Under the pieces are notes generated by a model, which had not been told where the DNA came from, ran no database searches, and worked only from the letters and a program-made list of their open reading frames with translations. Below are positions 58,613-64,000 of a stretch of 64,000 nucleotides of DNA, in pieces. The stretch is from positions 10,230,192 to 10,294,191 of the forward strand of contig OY848917.1 in assembly GCA_963693285.1 (NCBI GenBank). Direction: 5' to 3'. Within the stretch, counting starts at the first letter, position 1; each line of letters starts with the position of its first letter. Source of the stretch: Xestospongia muta (lineage: Eukaryota > Porifera > Demospongiae > Haplosclerida > Petrosiidae). The position numbers were made by a program, and so were the translations under genes.

Positions 58613-60084
58613 GGAGGATAGGAAAGATATTCTCCTGACTGTTCCATGAATTAGTTACAAGGGTGGCACAACAGGTATCAGTATGTTGGCTAAGTTACTT
58701 TGTCAAGGAAGATCTAATTTAAAAGCTATGTTGTTTAGAGTGTTGTCTTCATTATTAAATAAGTTGATAATATTCAACCTTATCTTATCAGACTTATCTA
58801 TAAGTGTGTACAGTGTATATTGTGTTTCTTGTTTTGATTTTACTAAATCTCTTGATTTAGTCTGCATTGGTTACAAAACATGTTTATCAGTCAATATCTT
58901 TTTGTGATTTATATGGCAATTAATAAAAACAGAATACTGTAGTACATAAAGTATAATTATTTTTCTCTACAACAAACATTACTGTAACTACTGTTTTTAG
59001 GTTCATCCTTACTACTCCTACAGCTATGACAATCATAATCTATTTTAACATTCCTATTGTTTCCTCTGGATTGCTGCTCTAGCTGCCTTATCTTTGTATA
59101 AAGTGTCCATGAGATGTAACTAATCAGTAGATCAAGTTCATGAACAACAAGTATTTCAACTTTCTTCTACTGTTCTCAATTTGAAAAAAGGACATAATGG
59201 CAGGTTTTTCTGGAGATGTGGGAGAAATATAGCCATAGACTAAATCCTGCTATGTTTAACATGATATGATTTAAGAGAAAGCTGGCATGAACAAAAAAAA
59301 TGAACTTGCTACAAAGATGACTACATTTGAGAGGTCTAATGTCTTTGTATGACAGTTATGATAAGCAATTACCAACTATCTGAGGAGATGTACATTTTGA
59401 TGATGACTGAGTTAAGACACCTTTAAGAGAACCTTTGTTATTGCTAAGGATGGAGATAGATATATTAAGGTAACAATATTTGGAACATACAAGAACATTG
59501 ATCTATTATGTGAGGCAGACTAATTCATGTAGATAGCACATTTTATTGACTGTTCTATTTAATGTGTACCTTATATGTATTTAAGCATGGTAAGCAACAT
59601 CCTCTAATCTATGCTTTGCTTTTGAGAGAACAAAAACATATATGTGAGAGAGATATAAATCTAGTAAGTAATATATAAAGCCAAAGGCTGATGTAAATCA
59701 ACAGAATAAGATGTTAGTGATTTTGAGATACCTTGAAAGCAAACACTTTAAAATATAACTTTTTCATTCATTACCTATTGCCTTACTACTATAATTGCAA
59801 AAATTATACTAGTATATACAATTAACCTCTAATTTTATTGTTATTGACCAATCAAACTCAATTATACTTTTTCACTACTATAGCTGGAGTATTATAAAGA
59901 TAAAAGGTATGGTGGTTTAAAACACTTCCTCTGGATGCCACTTGGTGGTTGCTAATGATAAAAAGCTTGATATGAGCATTCTACACATGTTTGAGCTTTC
60001 TAATGCTGTATTTTAGTAAGTCTCTAAGAGTTCCAGATTTCATAGGATTGTTGTAAGCTAAATGGACTAGCCTTTCAGTTACAG
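58613..60084. other. Intergenic, nothing recognised
   Basis: A+T-rich; short open frames on both strands look random. Confidence 0.5.
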
Positions 60085-60137
60085 AAAGAAAATATCGTCA
60101 TGTACATATAATATATGTACATGACAATATTTTCTTT
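60085..60137. repeat. 53-bp near-perfect palindrome
   Basis: The left arm 60085-60110 and right arm 60112-60137 are inverted copies of 26 bp with one mismatch (cgtca against tgaca) and a 1-bp centre. A second perfect palindrome, attctatata-t-tatatagaat, follows at 60143-60163. The pair could form cruciform or hairpin structures. Confidence 0.9.
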
Positions 60138-60163
60138 AATTCTAATTCTATATATTATATAGA

Positions 60164-63059
60164 ATTCATGTTCTGATCTGTTATAAACTCTTGTTTATTA
60201 ATTGGTATACTGTCCCAACTAGAATTATCTCTTTGATAACAGTGACTTTGTATATCAATTGGAGATCAGTGTTTTATTATCTCCGGTCTAAATCTTCTAT
60301 GTAAATATCTACATTATTTAGTATATATTTTACTACAGGTTTAGTACAATGCACTTAAAAAAATAATTAAATATTAAAAAAAAGACTGAATACACACACA
60401 AACTAATTACACAGTTCATATACATATCATAGTATTCTACATTAATAATCTATAATATTAACTAGTTAATATACTACACACTAAGTTATCACTAAAACTA
60501 AAACAAGTTGAATTTAGAGAATCTACTGAAATAAAATGGTGCCTCCATATCAATCCTCTTTATCCTTTTTCTTAGATGTTTATTGAAGATACAAACAATA
60601 CACATATTAAATATGAAAGGACATTTCAGACTTTATATTTGTCTGGACAACCAATACTGAAATCAATAAACAAAACCAAGCTATATATACAGTAGAACAA
60701 CCAATCTAGTGAGACAAAGCGTCCCACTGTTAAAATTAACCAATGTCCTTTCACACCTATACCCCTTCCCTAAAACTTTTTAACACATATTATATATATT
60801 ATAAATTATATAAAAAAATATACTATAATACTGAAAGACATTGAATGATATTCTTAAATATGAAGTAAAATACTTATCAATAACACCTTTATTTTCAATA
60901 AGTATCATAAATGATAATGAGATTACTCATTACAAGGTTGTTTTTTGAGGGTAAGATGTGCTTTTAAATGTTCTAGTTAGACAGTGACCTAGTTTTAACT
61001 ATACCAGTCGATATATGACTCTACATACTGATAAAGTACTTATTATTATATAATGTCTACAACATGTAATATACTTGCAATAGGTCTTCTGTATACTGAG
61101 TTATAACCATTTCTAAGTAGACAATATGGAAAACATGATTTCTCCAATTTATGAAACAGAAAAGGAGACATATATGGTTTCTCTAGCTTTGGGGACATTT
61201 GCACAAGATCAATGTCTTTGGAAAGTGCATAATAAAAGATTAAATGAACTAGGAGTTACATAACATATAAGTACAATAAGTATATTACTATAATGAATTC
61301 ATTATTATTATATTATCAATTTACTACATCATGTTATTAATAGTTAACTGGTATGTGCTTATGATAATAAAATTTTTCATTGTCTTTTTTTTCTTATTAT
61401 GCAAGAACAGCTCCAAAAATAGCATAGACAGCAATAGTAAGATAATGGACATTATTTTCATGACCTACATTTTGTAAAGTAGAAGTCGTTATTAAATTGA
61501 CAGGAAGAATAACATTGTTATCCATACATCAGTATGTGGAATATATAGCATTGATGGTAGAAAGTATGTGCTTTGAAAATTTGGTAAAAAACTTGGTAAA
61601 AATTGTGCCTCTCATTTCATTGCTAATTCAGGCAAAAAATAAAAGAAAGAGAAACCAGATTTGTTTGTTGTCTATACTTTTATCTACAATGGAAAGAGAG
61701 AGAGAGAGAAACTGTTCACTTTCTTCTCTCTATCTTACTGCAATGAACTTTTATAGTATTAAACAGAAATGGATCAACATTACACTTAATACCAGCAACA
61801 GTCACCATAGGATCACCAATCTATACATGTATATATATGCTATTGTACATGTAACATACTCTGGAGTCTTTGTCAATGAGATTAGACTTAAAGTCTAATA
61901 TAGAGGAGAACATGAAGGGTATCCTCCTCTCAAGGATTACTCTCAAAATTGAAAAAAAATCTCCTGACTGGTAGTGGAACACTAATAATGATAGTACATT
62001 ATATTAAATCATCACAATCTATATAAGAGCTGATTACATTATTACATGTACTATATGTCACAGATTGTGTGTGTGTGTTCCTTGGGACATACTCTTTAAA
62101 GTAATATGAATTAGTGAATGTGTATATCTACAATAATCATGCCTATCAATACAAGTATTTGAATCATTAAATGGAATGGAATTTGATTGGTCAAATGAAG
62201 AGTTGCTTGGTAACACGATGACATCATTTTTGCAGTAAACTGAATTCTTACAAAATCTGTTTAGTTTATTAAATGGTCAAATTCACCAAGGATTGTCTTG
62301 GAGATTCAAGTTACTTCTATTGACAATAGACAAAATATCAGTAAAAATACAATATATACTTTATTATTAATTCTTGATGTACATATTTTTGTAAATATTA
62401 ATGATATGTACTTACCACATAAATGGAGATCGGATGAACTAATCAATGTTTCCTCAAAGTTGTTAATTTATAAAGTATGAACAGATACTATATTCACAGT
62501 CATGGTTAACTGACGATTAGCTTGTTTTTAAATACACAGTGTCATATCACATTATTGAGCATTGTGGACACTGGTTAGTATGCCTGTAGTCTAAACCAAT
62601 CTAGATATAGTTCTTCAAAGTCAAACTCTATAGAATCATCAGCTACATAAGGTAAGTTAACCAATACATCAGTAGAGAGAAGCTGTCAATAGCTAATACA
62701 GAAAATGATGGAGTCACCAAATAAACAAGATCATAATTGGAAAAAAATCATCCTATAATTGTTCATAATGATATTGACTTTAAGTGAAACATCGACAAGA
62801 GCTATAAGATAGAATAATTAGTAATAGTGTCTGCTGAAGTCTAATAAGTATAGAATGCTAAAAATACAGGCAAGGAAGCAAGCTATTTCTGAGCTGTGCT
62901 TGCACAGCATTTTATTGAAACTCACAATGTACATTGAACCTTAAAATCACCCAGAATGCTTTGTATATAAGATGAAATAAATATTGAAAATCTTTAAATT
63001 AAAGAGACATCTCATACAAACAATTGACCAGATTGAATATTATCAAAACCTATGATAAA
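60164..63059. other. Intergenic, nothing recognised
   Basis: A+T-rich with simple-sequence patches, including (GA)n near 61690-61710. A 133-codon open frame at 61497-61898 has low-complexity composition and no recognisable domain, so it is not called as a gene. Confidence 0.45.
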
Positions 63060-64000
63060 GACAACACTCTTAAGTCAACATATCCTTTAATTAAGGTCTA
63101 CTATGACTTTGTCTTTCAAGTAACTTAACAACTATGCTGATAACTACATCATAAGTGGGACAAAGTGTTAACAAATACTCTCTCTATATAGAAGATGGTC
63201 TTCCCTGACCTCATTCTTCCAAGTAACCGAACAACTGTACTGATAACTACTTATAAGTGGAACAAGGAAAGGTCTTAACTAATACTCTGTCATCATAGAG
63301 CACGGTCTTCAGTGACCTTGTTCTTCAATTAACTCAACAACTTTACTGGTAACTACTTTATCAGTATGACAAGGGAAAATCTAACTCGTACTCTGTCATT
63401 ATTAAGGATGGTCTTTGCATGACATTGTTCTTTCACGCAATCAAATAACTGTACTGATAACTACTTTATCAATGTGACAAGGGAAGGTCTTAATTAATAC
63501 TCTGTTATTACAGAGCATGGTCTTCTTGACCTTGTTTTCCAAGTAACCAAACAACTCTATTGATAACTATTCTATAAGTGTGACAAAAGAAGGTGTCAGT
63601 TTGTACTCTGTCATTATAGAGTATGGTCTTCCCTGACCTTGTTTTTTCAAGTAACTAAACAATTGTACTGATAAATACTTTATCTGTGTGACAAAAGATC
63701 TTAATTAATACTTTGTCATAATAGAGCATAGTCTTTTCTGATCTTTTTTTTTCAAGTAATCAAACAAATCTTTTGATAAGTATCTTATAAATGTGACAAG
63801 GGAGGTCTTAACTTGTATTTTGTCAGCATAGAGGGTGGTCTTCTCTGACCTTGTTCTTTCAAGTAACCTAAGACTTTACTAATAACTCATTTATCAGTGT
63901 GACAAGGAAAGGTCTTAACTAATACTCTGTCATTATAAAACATGGTCTTTCCTGAACTTGCTTTTCAAGTAACCAAACAACTGTACTGATAAATACTTTA
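63060..64000. repeat. Minisatellite, period about 106 bp, eight or nine copies, open at the window edge
   Basis: The unit contains taatactctgtcattataga, gcatggtcttccctgacctt, gttctttcaagtaaccaaac and aactgtactgataactac, ending gtgacaagg. The ggtcttc word recurs at about 63197, 63303, 63410, 63519, 63625, 63730, 63837 and 63943, a regular spacing near 106 bp. Copies differ by substitutions and small indels. The array continues past the window. Confidence 0.9.

Noticed and set aside
61497..61898. A 133-codon plus-strand frame, the longest in the right part
   Set aside because: Low-complexity composition with a (GA)n-coded Arg-Glu run and no domain; likely chance in A+T-rich DNA.

Overview
The window looks like nuclear DNA of a demosponge, most like the Amphimedon type. 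It is A+T-rich, with very short introns (often 50-100 bp). It carries a tandem family of membrane receptors built from scavenger receptor cysteine-rich (SRCR) domains and a short-chain collagen of the sponge C4-like/spongin type. The organism call is an inference from gene content, not a database match.

The main content is three tandem minus-strand paralogues of one multi-exon receptor gene. Copy A spans 3897-15448, copy B 21112-37150 and copy C 40851-49298. The ancestral plan is a signal-peptide exon, eight modules of two SRCR domains each (16 domains), a Ser/Thr-rich stalk, one membrane helix and a cytoplasmic tail. In each module a type I domain ([19 protein letters not shown]) is followed by a type II domain ([21 protein letters not shown]), usually with a small linker exon in front. 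Each SRCR domain is two exons, split by a phase-2 intron and flanked by phase-1 introns. The phase rule makes lesions visible. Copy B keeps every junction (42 exons, about 2191 codons). Copy A (41 exons) has lost one splice donor. Copy C is a pseudogene with a 1-bp deletion, an internal deletion, a hybrid module and an early stop in the tail.

Mobile DNA surrounds and interrupts the array. At 320-2183 lies a broken reverse-transcriptase element. Between A and B (about 16428-20524) is a decayed DNA transposon with ~100-bp inverted repeats, coding for a MULE-like transposase with SWIM zinc finger, an Ulp1-type protease and a PHD finger. In intron 1 of copy B (31664-35881) sits a decayed LTR retrotransposon with Ty3/gypsy-like domains, but with integrase upstream of reverse transcriptase (Gmr1-like order).

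Right of the array (49.3-64 kb) genes are sparse. An intact two-exon short-chain collagen gene lies at 56961-57854 (minus). A decayed collagen copy is on the plus strand near 54.35-54.69 kb. A second extracellular-domain pseudogene is split between strands by a local inversion (51.3-52.1 kb). Two minisatellite arrays (about 58.0-58.6 kb and 63.06-64.0 kb), a 53-bp near-perfect palindrome (60.1 kb) and several microsatellites complete the region.

Inference: the SRCR proteins are probably cell-surface recognition receptors, and the collagen is probably extracellular matrix. The array is evolving by tandem gene duplication, exon-level recombination and decay. Exon ends were assigned by eye from GT/AG sites, phase and comparison of the three copies; no alignment program was run.
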